This document shows, piece by piece, positions 43,801 through 53,321 of a stretch of DNA of 64,000 nucleotides. Position 1 is the stretch's first letter; the number at the start of each line of letters is the position of its first letter. The notes under the pieces are model-generated. The model did no database searches. It saw nothing but the letters and a program-made list of their open reading frames with translations, and was not told the DNA's origin. Origin of the DNA: Meridianimarinicoccus sp. MJW13 (lineage in GTDB: Bacteria; Pseudomonadota; Alphaproteobacteria; Rhodobacterales; Rhodobacteraceae); the NCBI RefSeq assembly GCF_014901205.1, contig NZ_JACNMU010000005.1, positions 62,001-126,000 on the forward strand. Reading direction: 5' to 3'. Position numbers and translations under genes: made by a program.

Positions 43801-43954
43801 CGCCATCGGCATCGCGGTTTTCGGCGGCATGCTGGCGGCCACGGTGGTCGGGATCATCGTGATCCCGGTGCTCTATGTCCTGCTGCAGACCCTGCGCGAA
43901 CGGATCAAGGGCAAACCGAAGGATCCCGGTCCCGATCCGATCCCGGCCGAATAA
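40814..43954 (+). CDS. RND efflux pump, AcrB/HAE1 family
   Basis: A 1046-aa inner-membrane proton/drug antiporter with 12 helices and two large periplasmic loops. MFSSVFIDRPKLALVISLVL is the usual N-terminus. The proton-relay aspartates appear in LAIGIVVDDAIVVVENVERI near residue 406, and the second half carries MLVGLGAKNAILIVEFAMEQ near 935. SASYTGANSQTVENTVAAPI near residue 49 is the porter-domain signature. The length matches AcrB/MexB. The substrate range cannot be read from sequence. No local TetR-type repressor is present. Confidence 0.96.
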   Translation: MFSSVFIDRPKLALVISLVLTIMGGIAYSVLPVEQFPDITPPVVNVSASYTGANSQTVENTVAAPIEAQVNGVDDMIYMQSTSADNGGYSLNVTFEVGTDPDIASVNVQNRVGQASSQLPTDVNANGVVTQKASTNMLLVAVLTSPNGTYDEVFLSNYASINLKDALARVNGVGKADVLTDFAYAMRIWMDPDKMASLGLTPGDIIAAIRDQNLEVSAGQIGAPPVPGDQQFQYTITAQGRLTTAEEFSDIVIRTGDAGAIVRMRDVARIERGASYYNASGRFGGQPATVMAVYQAPGANALSVSESVLAELERLSATFPDDVVYEVPFNSTAFVESSLADVQTTLMQTFALVMVVVFIFLGSWRATIIPMVAIPVSLIGTFALLLALGMSLNTISLFALVLAIGIVVDDAIVVVENVERIIAEEGLSPKEATRKAMGQITTPIIATTLVLLAVFVPVTFMPGITGRLYSQFAVTISTAVVISSINALTLSPALCGIVLRARSGPPKGLLAVFERGIGAGRGAYVGLVRQLVRISIVGLVVVIGLGIATGGLFTAIPKGFLPLEDNGYVFVDVQLPDAAALNRTETVTGRVEEKILQIPGVSSTVLVNGYSMLNGSGSNGAMIIVNLENWEERHTPELHADGIIAQIFGIANQEAAASIIAFNPPPISGLGMSAGVEMMVQQTGGGSPQDLSATLGGLVYAANQRPEIGQAYTTFRSNVPQIFVDLDREKAKSLNTAVSEVFLTLQAYLGSYYVNDFNLFGRVYKVMIQADGSYRNAVEDLEALYVRSETGEMVPLGTLIDVENVLGPTLLTRFNMFRAATVTAVPAPGLSTGDAIRVLEEESRTALPPGYSFEWTGTAQQQQDSAGMVQVILVMAVVFAYLFLVGQYESWTMPAAILLSVIVALFGAVAVVGATGNDINLYTQIGMIMLVGLGAKNAILIVEFAMEQRAAGLSIREAALQASALRFRAVLMTALSFLLGVVPLLLADGAGAASQRAIGIAVFGGMLAATVVGIIVIPVLYVLLQTLRERIKGKPKDPGPDPIPAE

Positions 43955-43972
43955 CCGGCCTTCCCCAACAGC

Positions 43973-44002
43973 AAAGGGCGCGGGATGATCCCCGCGCCCT
44001 TT
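43973..44002. terminator. Bidirectional terminator between the RND operon and guaB
   Basis: AAAGGGCGCGGG and CCCGCGCCCTTT form a perfect 12-bp stem with an ATGATC loop in the 73-bp gap between two convergent genes. Its A/T ends let it work on both strands. Confidence 0.85.
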
Positions 44003-44027
44003 GGCGTTTCTGATGCGCTGCGCCGCG

Positions 44028-45512
<1,485 letters not shown>

Positions 45513-45602
45513 CTATTTCATGGACCGCCCCGAAAGGAAAGGCTTGGATGCGCTCGCGGGCACAGTTTCGGCCCGCGCGGCAGAGGGATCGCTGCATGGC
45601 AA

Positions 45603-45628
45603 AAAGCCCCGACCTGCGCCGGGGCTTT
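45603..45628 (-). terminator. Second terminator downstream of aglK
   Basis: AAAGCCCCG and CGGGGCTTT form a 9-bp stem with an ACCTGCGC-type loop. On the minus strand it is followed by TTTTTGCC. It adds insulation between the agl operon and guaB. Confidence 0.75.
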
Positions 45629-45638
45629 CCGAGGTTGG

Positions 45639-45680
45639 AAAAAATCGCGCGGGCGGGGGCTTCTGGTGAGCCCCGCGCGC
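45639..45680 (-). terminator. First terminator downstream of aglK
   Basis: On the minus strand CGCGCGGGGCT and AGCCCC(CGC)CCGCGCG form a long GC stem with a small bulge, followed by ATTTTTT, starting 14 bases after the aglK stop. Confidence 0.75.
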
Positions 45681-45693
45681 CGTTGCGGGCATC

Positions 45694-46782
45694 TCAGGGA
45701 TAGAGCAGCGACTTGCCGTGCAGGAACAGATGCAGGTCGCCGGATTCGGCGGACAGCCGCACCTTCGAGCCGCGCTGGCTGTGCACCAGCCCCGGCAGTT
45801 TGGCGATCATCTGCGCGCCATCGGCATCGACGGTGGAATACAGCACCGTCACATCGCCCAGCCGTTCCGAGATCTCGGTCTCGAAATCCAGGAACCCCTG
45901 CCCTTCCGGCGCGATGGCCAGATGCTCGGGGCGCACGCCCAGTTCCACGGTGGCGCCCATCATGTCGCCGCGCGACGGAATATTGGTTTCCACCTCGGCC
46001 CCCGAGGCAACCTTGACCCGCGTGTTTTCCCCGGTGGCCACGATCTCGGCCTTCATCAGGTTCATGGCGGGCGAGCCGATGAACTGTGCCACGAAAGTGT
46101 TCTCGGGTTTCTGGTACAGTTCCATCGGCGTGCCGACCTGGCTGATGCCGCCGCCGGCCAGCACCACGATGCGCGTGGCCAGCGTCATCGCTTCCACCTG
46201 ATCGTGGGTCACATAGATCATGGTGCGGTCGGGCATCGCCTCTTTCAACTGGGCGATCTCGATCCGCGTCGCCACGCGCAGCGCCGCATCGAGGTTCGAC
46301 AGCGGTTCGTCGAACAGGAAGACCTTGGGGTCACGCACGATGGCCCGGCCGATGGCCACACGTTGCCGCTGCCCCCCCGACAGCGCCTTGGGCAGACGAT
46401 CCAGATAGGGGGTCAGTTGCAGGATCTGCGCGGCCTTGTCGACGGCGGCGGAAATCTCGTCCTTGGATTTCTTGGCCAGCTTCAGGGCGAAGGCCATGTT
46501 GTCGCGCACCGTCATGTGCGGGTACAGCGCGTAGGACTGGAACACCATGGCAATGCCACGCTGCGCGGGCGGGATGTCATTCATCACCGCGCCGCCGATT
46601 TCCAGCGTGCCCCCGGTGATCTTTTCCAGCCCGGCGATCATCCGCAGCAGGGTGGATTTCCCGCAGCCCGAGGGGCCAACGAAAACGATCAACTCTCCCT
46701 CGGCGATGTCCAGGTTGATGTTGCTGAGAACCTGGACATCTCCATAGGCCTTGGCAACGTCGTTCAGCTTGAGTTCGGTCAT
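45694..46782 (-). CDS. aglK: Alpha-glucoside ABC transporter, ATP-binding protein AglK
   Basis: A 362-aa ATPase of the MalK/UgpC group. Walker A is GPSGCGKSTLL near residue 36, the signature LSGGQRQRVAIGRA near 134, Walker B VFLFDEPLSNLD, and the H loop TMIYVTHDQVEAM. The C-terminal about 120 residues form the OB-like regulatory domain of this group (GVRPEHLAIAPEG). It is the last gene of the operon and overlaps aglA by ATGA. Such ATPases can serve several sugar importers. Confidence 0.93.
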   Translation of the reverse strand: MTELKLNDVAKAYGDVQVLSNINLDIAEGELIVFVGPSGCGKSTLLRMIAGLEKITGGTLEIGGAVMNDIPPAQRGIAMVFQSYALYPHMTVRDNMAFALKLAKKSKDEISAAVDKAAQILQLTPYLDRLPKALSGGQRQRVAIGRAIVRDPKVFLFDEPLSNLDAALRVATRIEIAQLKEAMPDRTMIYVTHDQVEAMTLATRIVVLAGGGISQVGTPMELYQKPENTFVAQFIGSPAMNLMKAEIVATGENTRVKVASGAEVETNIPSRGDMMGATVELGVRPEHLAIAPEGQGFLDFETEISERLGDVTVLYSTVDADGAQMIAKLPGLVHSQRGSKVRLSAESGDLHLFLHGKSLLYP

Positions 46783-48464
46783 GCGGACTCTCCCGGTTCA
46801 TCGGTCTGGCGAAGGGCGAAACAGGCCTGATAGGGCGGCAGGACCAGCCCGTCTGCGCCGTCTTCGGGGTGCAGGGGCAGATCCCGGACAATGGTCCAGT
46901 CGCCATCTGGCAAGTTCAGCGGCTGTTCCTCTGGGGTCAAGTTGAAGGCGCAGAAGATCATCTGGTTGCCGTGGCTGCGCAGGAAGGACAGATGCCCGTC
47001 GTCCGCGTCCAGAATCTCCAGCTTGCCTTTGCGCAAGGCGGTCTGGTCCCGGCGGAAGGCCAGCATGGCGCGATAGAAGGCCAGCGTACTGTCGGGGTCG
47101 GCCTCCTGCTCGTGCACCGCCAGGTCGAGATGTTCGGCGGCGACGGGCAGCCAGGACTTGGCTTCGGTAAACCCGCCGTTGCTGGCACCTGCAGTCCAGG
47201 GCATCGGCGTGCGGCAGCCGTCGCGGCCCTTGAACTTGGGCCAGAACCGCTTGCCGTAGGGATCCTGAAGATCCTCGTAGCCGACATAGGCTTCGGTCAG
47301 GCCCAGTTCCTCGCCCTGGTACAGGCAGATGGAGCCACGCAGCGCCATCAGCAGGCCGGTGTAGACCCTGTAGGCATCACCGCTCAGATCCCAGCGGCTG
47401 GCGTGCCGTTCCACATCGTGGTTCGAATAGGCCCAGCAGGCCCAGCTGTCGGGCGCAATGGCATCAAAGCGCCCCAGCACATCGGCCACCCTGGTGCCGG
47501 TCAGCCTGCCGCCTGACAGGAAATCGAAGCCATAGCACATGTGCAGCAGGTCATCGCCTTCGGTATACTCGGCCTGCACTTCCATGCCGCGCTGACCTTC
47601 GCCAACCTCGCCCACGGCGGTGATGGCGGGGAATTCCTCCATCAGGGCGCGGAAACGGCGCAGGAACGCCAGGTTTTCGGGCCGGCTTTTGTCGTACAGA
47701 TGGTTCTGGAAGTTATAGGGGTTCACGGCAGGTGCGGTGCTGTCGTTGCGGTCTTCCGGCGCCAGCGGGGGATTGTCCCGCAGTTCCTGATCGTGGACAT
47801 AGAAGTTGACGGTATCCAGACGAAACCCGTCCACCCCCCGCTCCAGCCAGAAGCGGGCCACGTCCAGTAGTTGCTCCTGCACTTCAGGTTCGTGAAAATT
47901 CAGGTCCGGCTGCGAGGTCAGGAAGTTGTGCAGATAATACTGCATCCGCTCGCCATCCCATTCCCAGGCCGAACCGCCGAAAATCGACAGCCAGTTGTTG
48001 GGCGGCGAGCCGTCCGGCTTGGCATCGGCCCAGACGTACCAGTTGGCCTTGGCGTTGTCGCGGCTGGAGCGGCTTTCGCGGAACCACGGATGTTCGGCCG
48101 AGGTGTGGCTGAGCACCAGATCGATCAGCACCTTGACGCCCAGATCATGCGCCCGCGCGATCAGCGCATCGAAATCCCCCAGCGTGCCGAACATCGGGTC
48201 CACGTCGCGATAGTCGCTGACGTCATAGCCGAAATCGGCCATCGGCGACTTGAAGAACGGCGAGATCCAGATCGCATCCGCGCCCAGTTTCGCCACGTAG
48301 TCCAGCCGGTGGATGATCCCGGCCAGGTCACCGATACCGTCGTTGTTGCTGTCCTGGAAGGAGCGCGGATAGATCTGATAGATCGCGGCCCCACGCCACC
48401 AGTCCTTGTCGACCGGCCCGTCCGATTGCCCGGCGTGGCCGGGTTGCGAGTCGATGAAGCTCAT
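46779..48464 (-). CDS. aglA: Alpha-glucosidase, GH13
   Basis: A 561-aa cytoplasmic oligo-1,6-glucosidase/alpha-glucosidase. Conserved GH13 blocks: WWRGAAIYQIYPRSFQDSNN near residue 23, LIDLVLSHTSAEHPWF (block I), DGFRLDTVNFY with the nucleophile Asp (block II), AVGEVGEGQ with the acid Glu (block III), and YSNHDVERHASR with the transition-state Asp (block IV). It hydrolyses imported alpha-glucosides such as sucrose, maltose or trehalose to glucose and partner. It overlaps aglK by 4 nt and follows aglG by 15 nt. Confidence 0.95.
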   Translation of the reverse strand: MSFIDSQPGHAGQSDGPVDKDWWRGAAIYQIYPRSFQDSNNDGIGDLAGIIHRLDYVAKLGADAIWISPFFKSPMADFGYDVSDYRDVDPMFGTLGDFDALIARAHDLGVKVLIDLVLSHTSAEHPWFRESRSSRDNAKANWYVWADAKPDGSPPNNWLSIFGGSAWEWDGERMQYYLHNFLTSQPDLNFHEPEVQEQLLDVARFWLERGVDGFRLDTVNFYVHDQELRDNPPLAPEDRNDSTAPAVNPYNFQNHLYDKSRPENLAFLRRFRALMEEFPAITAVGEVGEGQRGMEVQAEYTEGDDLLHMCYGFDFLSGGRLTGTRVADVLGRFDAIAPDSWACWAYSNHDVERHASRWDLSGDAYRVYTGLLMALRGSICLYQGEELGLTEAYVGYEDLQDPYGKRFWPKFKGRDGCRTPMPWTAGASNGGFTEAKSWLPVAAEHLDLAVHEQEADPDSTLAFYRAMLAFRRDQTALRKGKLEILDADDGHLSFLRSHGNQMIFCAFNLTPEEQPLNLPDGDWTIVRDLPLHPEDGADGLVLPPYQACFALRQTDEPGESA

Positions 48465-48479
48465 CAGGCAGAGCCCTTC

Positions 48480-49613
48480 CTATTTGACGGAGCCGGCCAG
48501 CAGACCGCGCACCAGATAACGTTGCATCGTGAAGAAGACGACCAGCGGCACGGCGATCGACACGAAGGCCGCCGTCGCCAGAATGCCCCAGTCCCCGCCG
48601 CGGGAACCCAGAAGGTCGTCGGCAATCTTGACGGTCATCACCTTGCTTTCGTCCGCCGAGGGCAGGAACACCTTGGCCACCAGCAGGTCGTTCCACGTCC
48701 ACAGGAACTGGAAGATCGCGAAAGAGGCCAGCGCCGGGAAGCTCAGCGGCAGGACGATCTTGGTGAAGACCTCGAAATCGGTGGCGCCATCGACCTTGGC
48801 ACTTTCGATGATGTCGCGCGGCAGGCCGACCATGTAGTTGCGCAACAGGTAGATCGCCAGCGGCAGACCGAACCCCGTATGCGCCAGCCAGATGCCGACG
48901 AAGCTTTGCCCGATGCCGACCTTGTTGTGCAGGTTCAGCAAAGGCACCAGCGCCAGTTGCAGCGGCACCACCAGCAGCCCGACCACGGCCGCGATCAGCA
49001 AACCGCGACCGGGAAACTCCATCCAGGCCAGCGCATAGGCGGCGAAGGCCGCGATCAGGATCGGGATGATGGTGGCCGGGATCGTCACCGTCAGCGTGTT
49101 GATGAAGGCCACGTCCATGCCGTCGGAACTCAGCACCGTGCGGTAGTTATCAAGACTGAAATCGGGCGGTGTCTCGGCCCCGAAATAGATCCTCTGGCCG
49201 CGCTTGCCGGGTTCCTCGGGCGAGGCAAAGCGATAGTCGCCGTTGGTCGCGATGGTCAGGGTTGCGCCGTCGCCAAGATCAGCGGTCGTGCCGGCGGGAA
49301 ACTCGGTCGGGGCGCGGCCGTTGATGCCGAACGCATTCAGCGTGCCCTTGGCCTCCCCTTCCTCGAAGATGTTGCCGGTCAGCACATAAAGATCGCCCTC
49401 GCGGGTGGGCGTGTCCGTGGACACCCGGCCCCGGTAGGTCTGTTCGATGGAAAATGGCGCCTGCCACCAGCCCGAGACCGAGATCTGGTCACGGTCCCGG
49501 AAGGAGGACACGAACAGCCCCACGGTCGGGATCAGCCATAGCACCACCATGACCACCACTGAAATATTGACGGCCCAGCTCAGCCCGGACTTCTGTCCTG
49601 CGATATTGTCCAT
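48480..49613 (-). CDS. aglG: Alpha-glucoside ABC transporter permease AglG
   Basis: A 377-aa MalG-like permease with six helices. After the first helix (VVVMVVLWLIPTVGLFVSSF) there is an insertion of about 100 residues predicted to lie in the periplasm (residues about 45-150: VSTDTPTREGDLYVLTGNIF, GDGATLTIATNGDYRF). This is much longer than in MalG. The EAA loop is NYMVGLPRDIIESAKVDGAT, the contact for AglK. It starts 1 nt after the aglF stop. Confidence 0.92.
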   Translation of the reverse strand: MDNIAGQKSGLSWAVNISVVVMVVLWLIPTVGLFVSSFRDRDQISVSGWWQAPFSIEQTYRGRVSTDTPTREGDLYVLTGNIFEEGEAKGTLNAFGINGRAPTEFPAGTTADLGDGATLTIATNGDYRFASPEEPGKRGQRIYFGAETPPDFSLDNYRTVLSSDGMDVAFINTLTVTIPATIIPILIAAFAAYALAWMEFPGRGLLIAAVVGLLVVPLQLALVPLLNLHNKVGIGQSFVGIWLAHTGFGLPLAIYLLRNYMVGLPRDIIESAKVDGATDFEVFTKIVLPLSFPALASFAIFQFLWTWNDLLVAKVFLPSADESKVMTVKIADDLLGSRGGDWGILATAAFVSIAVPLVVFFTMQRYLVRGLLAGSVK

Positions 49614-49614
49614 C

Positions 49615-50595
49615 TCAGCGCATCTCCTTGCGGGACTGTTGGATGTTCCAGATCATCACCGGCAGAACCAGGATCATGATGACGAAGGCCACCGCCGTCG
49701 CCCGCCCGTCGTCGCGGAACATGAAGGACATCATGTAGCTGGGCAGGATCTCGGTCCCGAAGTTGCCGCCGGTCATCGTGTAGACGATGTCGAAGACCTT
49801 CAGCGTCAGCAGCGTGATCGTCGTCCAGACCACCACGATGGTGCCCATGATCTGCGGCGCCTTGATGCGGAAGAAGACCTGCCACGGGTTGGCACCGTCG
49901 ATGATCGCCGCCTCGATGGTTTCCTCGGGGATTCCGCGCAGGGCAGCCGACAGGATCACCATGGCAAAACCGGTCTGGATCCAGACCAGGATGAACATCA
50001 GAAAGAAATTGTTCCAGAACGGCGTTTGCAGGACGTCCACCGCGCTTTCGGCGCCAAGGGCCGCGCGGATCGCGTTGATCAGGCCGATATCGGCGTCATT
50101 GGCGTAGACGAATTTCCAGATCAGCGAGGCACCGACGAAAGAGATGGCCATCGGCATGAAGATCAGCGACTTGGCGATGTTGCCCCAGCGCAGCCGGTCA
50201 GTCAGCTGGGCCGCGAGCAGGCCAAAGCCGGTGGCCGCGGCCGGGACGAACAGAAGCCAGAGGAAATTGTTGAACAACGCGGTGCGGAAGCCGTCGTCAC
50301 CCATCAGGAAGGTGTAGTTGCCCAGCCCCACGAAATCGGTGCCGGCCCGGTTGTAAAGCGACCGGATGAACGAGCCGACCACCGGATAGGCCAGGTAGAG
50401 ACCCGCCGCGAAGATGGCCGGAAACAGGAACAGCCAGGGTCGGATCAGGTTTGCCCGGTTGATGTTGCGGGCAATGTTGGGGCCGCGCGCCGGGAACAGC
50501 ACCTTGTCGAGCAACAGGTTGGAGCCGTAGAAATAGCCCACACAACCGCCGACCCCCAGAAGAATGGTCAATGCGCCTTGCACTAGCGGGGACAT
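49615..50595 (-). CDS. aglF: Alpha-glucoside ABC transporter permease AglF
   Basis: A 326-aa MalF-like permease. A hydrophobic N-terminal hairpin (LTILLGVGGCVGYFYGSNLL) precedes the core, which begins RPWLFLFPAIFAAGLYLAYP. The EAA loop is ALRGIPEETIEAAIIDGANP near residue 238, followed by VVWTTITLLTLKVFDIVYTM. It lies 62 nt after aglE, across a stem-loop. Confidence 0.93.
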   Translation of the reverse strand: MSPLVQGALTILLGVGGCVGYFYGSNLLLDKVLFPARGPNIARNINRANLIRPWLFLFPAIFAAGLYLAYPVVGSFIRSLYNRAGTDFVGLGNYTFLMGDDGFRTALFNNFLWLLFVPAAATGFGLLAAQLTDRLRWGNIAKSLIFMPMAISFVGASLIWKFVYANDADIGLINAIRAALGAESAVDVLQTPFWNNFFLMFILVWIQTGFAMVILSAALRGIPEETIEAAIIDGANPWQVFFRIKAPQIMGTIVVVWTTITLLTLKVFDIVYTMTGGNFGTEILPSYMMSFMFRDDGRATAVAFVIMILVLPVMIWNIQQSRKEMR

Positions 50596-50622
50596 GGCCT
50601 GTCCTTTCGGGAAAAGAGGGTT

Positions 50623-50648
50623 GGGACCGGCCCGAAAAGGCCGGCCCC
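50623..50648 (-). other. Intercistronic stem-loop between aglE and aglF
   Basis: In the transcript GGGGCCGGCC and GGCCGGTCCC pair over 10 bp (one G-U) around a six-base loop, 9 nt after the aglE stop and without a following U tract. Hairpins in this place often keep the binding-protein message more abundant than the permease messages; that effect is inferred here. Confidence 0.65.
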
Positions 50649-50657
50649 GTCAGAGAC

Positions 50658-52010
50658 TTACTTGATGGAGTCCCAGCGTCCCTGGATACCATCCGCCACC
50701 GAGGTCGCGTCCTCGCCACCGGTGTAGGCCACCATGCCTTTCCAGAAGGCATCGGCCCCGATCTCGCCCGGCATCAGGTCAGAGGCGTCGAAGCGGAAGG
50801 TGGTGGCATTCAGCAGAACCTCGCCCAGAGCTTTCAGCGTATCGTTGGCATAAAGCTCCGAGTTGGCGCCCTTGAACGGGGTCAGGAAGCCCGACTGGGC
50901 CATCCACACTTCGTGCGCGATGGGGGTCTTCAGGAAGTCGATGAAGCCGCGGGTCACATCGCTGTCCTGGGTGATGGCAAACAGCGTGCCTGCCCCCAGA
51001 ACCGGCTTGCCCAGATCCTTGCCCTCATAGGCCGGGAAGTAGAAGAAATCGACGTCCTCGCCCACTTCGGTGCCTTCCGGGAAGAAGGTCGGGATGAAGC
51101 TGGCCTGCTTGTGCATGTAGCATTCCGGCGGGAAGGTGAAGAGACCACCGGGGCTGTCGCGGAAGTCGGTGTTGGCGACAGAGGCGGCGCCGCCCTTCAC
51201 ATAGGCATCATTCCTGGCGAAATGGCCGTATTCTTCGATCGCGCCGACGACGGCGGGATCATTGAACGGGATCTCGTTGCTGACCCACGCGTCATAGGTT
51301 TCCGGAGACTGCGTGCGCAGCATCATGTCCTCGACCCAGTCGGTCGCCGGCCAGCCGGTTGCCGCGCCGGACCCCAGGCCGATGCACCAGGGGGTGCCGC
51401 CGTCGGCGACGATCTGGTCGGTCAGGGCTTTGAGGTCTTCCAGGCTTTCCGGAACATCATAGCCCGCTTCTTCGAAGGCTTCCGGCACGTACCAGATCAG
51501 CGATTTCACATCGATCTTGTAGAAGAAGCCGAAGGTTTCGGGAGCGCCATCAGCATTGTTATAGGTACCCAGATCGATCCAGGACTGACCAGCCGCGTAA
51601 TTCTCGCCGATCCACGACACGGTGTCGTCATCCAATGCCGACAGATAGCCCCGCGCCGCCAGATCCGCTGCCAGACCCGGCTGCGGGAAGATCGCGATGT
51701 TGGGGGCCGAATTGGCCTGCGCGCTGACCACGATGTCCTGTTCGAAGCTCTCCGAGCCAGAGTAGTTCACCGTGGCCCCGGTCGCAGCCTCGAAATAGGC
51801 GATGACGCTTTCCACCAGCTCCTTGTCCAGACCGGTCCACGGGCCGGTCATCGACATTTCCTGGCCGGAATAGTCATGTGCGTCGGCGAAGCTCTCGTAA
51901 CTGGACCAGTTGAAGTCGCCCTCTCCCACAGGGAACTTCAGGTCCTGTGCCCCGGCCGCGCCTGCGCACAAGGCGACAGCGGCCACAGTGGCCAAATAAC
52001 GGTTCTTCAT
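50658..52010 (-). CDS. aglE: Alpha-glucoside ABC transporter, solute-binding protein AglE
   Basis: A 450-aa periplasmic protein. MKNRYLATVAAVALCAGAAG with AQDLKF after it is a signal peptide with an AGA-Q cleavage site. The mature part is a cluster-B sugar-binding protein (GTDFVE-like PWTGLDKELVESVIAYFEAA, YSGSESFEQDIVVSAQANSA, DSDVTRGFIDFLKTP). GGGAGG lies before the ATG. It is the first gene of the operon, with a promoter and the AglR-type operator just upstream. Confidence 0.94.
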   Translation of the reverse strand: MKNRYLATVAAVALCAGAAGAQDLKFPVGEGDFNWSSYESFADAHDYSGQEMSMTGPWTGLDKELVESVIAYFEAATGATVNYSGSESFEQDIVVSAQANSAPNIAIFPQPGLAADLAARGYLSALDDDTVSWIGENYAAGQSWIDLGTYNNADGAPETFGFFYKIDVKSLIWYVPEAFEEAGYDVPESLEDLKALTDQIVADGGTPWCIGLGSGAATGWPATDWVEDMMLRTQSPETYDAWVSNEIPFNDPAVVGAIEEYGHFARNDAYVKGGAASVANTDFRDSPGGLFTFPPECYMHKQASFIPTFFPEGTEVGEDVDFFYFPAYEGKDLGKPVLGAGTLFAITQDSDVTRGFIDFLKTPIAHEVWMAQSGFLTPFKGANSELYANDTLKALGEVLLNATTFRFDASDLMPGEIGADAFWKGMVAYTGGEDATSVADGIQGRWDSIK

Positions 52011-52065
52011 TCCAACCCTCCCAAGGTCATAAAGCGCCGCACCCTATGTGCAATTTCAGGGCTGC

Positions 52066-52078
52066 GTTCGAATCGAAC
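52066..52078. promoter_or_regulatory. GTTCGA-A-TCGAAC palindrome in the aglE leader
   Basis: A perfect 13-bp palindrome lies 56 bases before the aglE ATG and one base from the CCAAAGCGCTTTGG operator. Its sequence is unlike the LacI-type operator, so a second regulator may act here. Confidence 0.45.
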
Positions 52079-52079
52079 C

Positions 52080-52093
52080 CCAAAGCGCTTTGG
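52080..52093. promoter_or_regulatory. LacI-type operator O1 (aglE side)
   Basis: CCAAAGCGCTTTGG is a perfect 14-bp palindrome with the central CG of LacI/GalR-family sites. It sits just downstream of the putative aglE -10, where bound repressor would block transcription. The core CAAAGCGCTTTG is repeated exactly at O2. Confidence 0.85.
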
Positions 52094-52103
52094 ATATCAG
52101 ATA

Positions 52104-52131
52104 GTCATAGAGCAGTTTCACAATCTGTCAA
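52104..52131 (-). promoter_or_regulatory. Putative aglE promoter
   Basis: On the minus strand TTGACA (52131-52126) is followed after 16 bp by TATGAC (52109-52104). Transcription would start near 52097, directly before operator O1. Confidence 0.5.
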
Positions 52132-52201
52132 CGGCAGCAGCTTCCGGTTTGATCCATAAAACAAAGGTTTGTTAGCGTTATCGAATAATTCCACTGGAGA
52201 T

Positions 52202-52215
52202 TCAAAGCGCTTTGA
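52202..52215. promoter_or_regulatory. LacI-type operator O2 (aglR side)
   Basis: TCAAAGCGCTTTGA is a perfect 14-bp palindrome sharing the 12-bp core of O1, 54 bases before the aglR ATG and 122 bp centre to centre from O1. Two such sites allow looping and autoregulation. Confidence 0.85.
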
Positions 52216-52268
52216 CGAATTTGAAAACTGCGGCTAGTCTTGCCGTCGACCATAGCACGGACGCCGCG

Positions 52269-53321
52269 ATGAACCTGAAAGATCTCTCCAGCCTTCTCGG
52301 CCTCAGCCCGACCACGGTCAGCCGCGCCCTGAACGGCTATCCGGAGGTTTCGGAAGCCACCCGCGCGCGGGTGCTGGAAGCCGCCGCCGCCCATGGCTAC
52401 CGCCCCGACAGCCGCGCCCGGTCGCTGGCCACCGGGCGCGCCATGGCCGTGGGTCTGGTCGTGCCGGTGAATTCGCGCCACGAACGCGTGAACCCGATCT
52501 TCGCCGATTTCATTGCTGGCGCTGGCGATATCCTGTCGGCCCGCGGCTATGACATCATGCTGTCGCTGGCTTCGGGCGAGGATGAGGCCGGAACCTATCG
52601 TTCGCTGGCCGCACGTGGGCGTGTCGACGGGGTGATCGTGCAGGCGCCGCTGATCCGCGATTGGCGGATCAAGATGCTGCGCGACCTGGGCCTGCCCTTC
52701 GTGGTGCATGGCCGCATCTCGGGCGAGGACGCGGCCTATTCCTGGATCGACATGGACAACCGCCGCGCCTTCCGAAAGGCCACCGATCACCTGCTGGACC
52801 TTGGACACACCCGCATTGCCCTGCTGAACGGGCTGCGGGACATGGATTTCGCGCATCGGCGCGAGGATGGGTTCTTGCAGGGCATGGCCGCGCGCGGCCT
52901 GTCCCCCCTGACCCGACACATCCAGAACGCCCCGATGACCGAGGACTTCGGCTATGCCGCCACCACCGCCCTTCTGGAGGCCGAGGATGCGCCTACCGCG
53001 ATCCTGACCGCATCGGTGCTGGTGGCCTTCGGCGCCCGCCGTGCGATCGAGGCGAAAGGGCTGAAGGTCGGGCGCGACATCTCCATCGTGACCCATGACG
53101 ACGTACTGACCTATCTGCCCAACACCGGCAGCCCGCCGATGTTCACGGCGACGCGCTCGTCAGTCCGGCAGGCCGGAGAGCAGGCGCTGGAAATGCTGTT
53201 GCAACTGATCGACACGCCGGACTGCGGTCCGCTTCACACGCTGATGGAGGCGGAACTGGTGCAAGGCACCTCGTCCGGCCCCGTCCTGAACAAGGAAACC
53301 CGTGCGCATGCTGAAACGTAG
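52269..53321 (+). CDS. aglR: LacI-family repressor AglR
   Basis: A 350-aa regulator. The helix-turn-helix and hinge occupy residues 1-60 (MNLKDLSSLLGLSPTTVSRA, then ARSLATGRAMAVGLVVP), followed by a periplasmic-binding-protein-like effector domain. MNLKDLSSLLG is the standard LacI-family N-terminus, so the longer upstream frame containing operator O2 is rejected. The matching palindromes O1 and O2 in the divergent gap are its likely targets, and an alpha-glucoside or its product the likely inducer. Confidence 0.93.
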   Translation: MNLKDLSSLLGLSPTTVSRALNGYPEVSEATRARVLEAAAAHGYRPDSRARSLATGRAMAVGLVVPVNSRHERVNPIFADFIAGAGDILSARGYDIMLSLASGEDEAGTYRSLAARGRVDGVIVQAPLIRDWRIKMLRDLGLPFVVHGRISGEDAAYSWIDMDNRRAFRKATDHLLDLGHTRIALLNGLRDMDFAHRREDGFLQGMAARGLSPLTRHIQNAPMTEDFGYAATTALLEAEDAPTAILTASVLVAFGARRAIEAKGLKVGRDISIVTHDDVLTYLPNTGSPPMFTATRSSVRQAGEQALEMLLQLIDTPDCGPLHTLMEAELVQGTSSGPVLNKETRAHAET

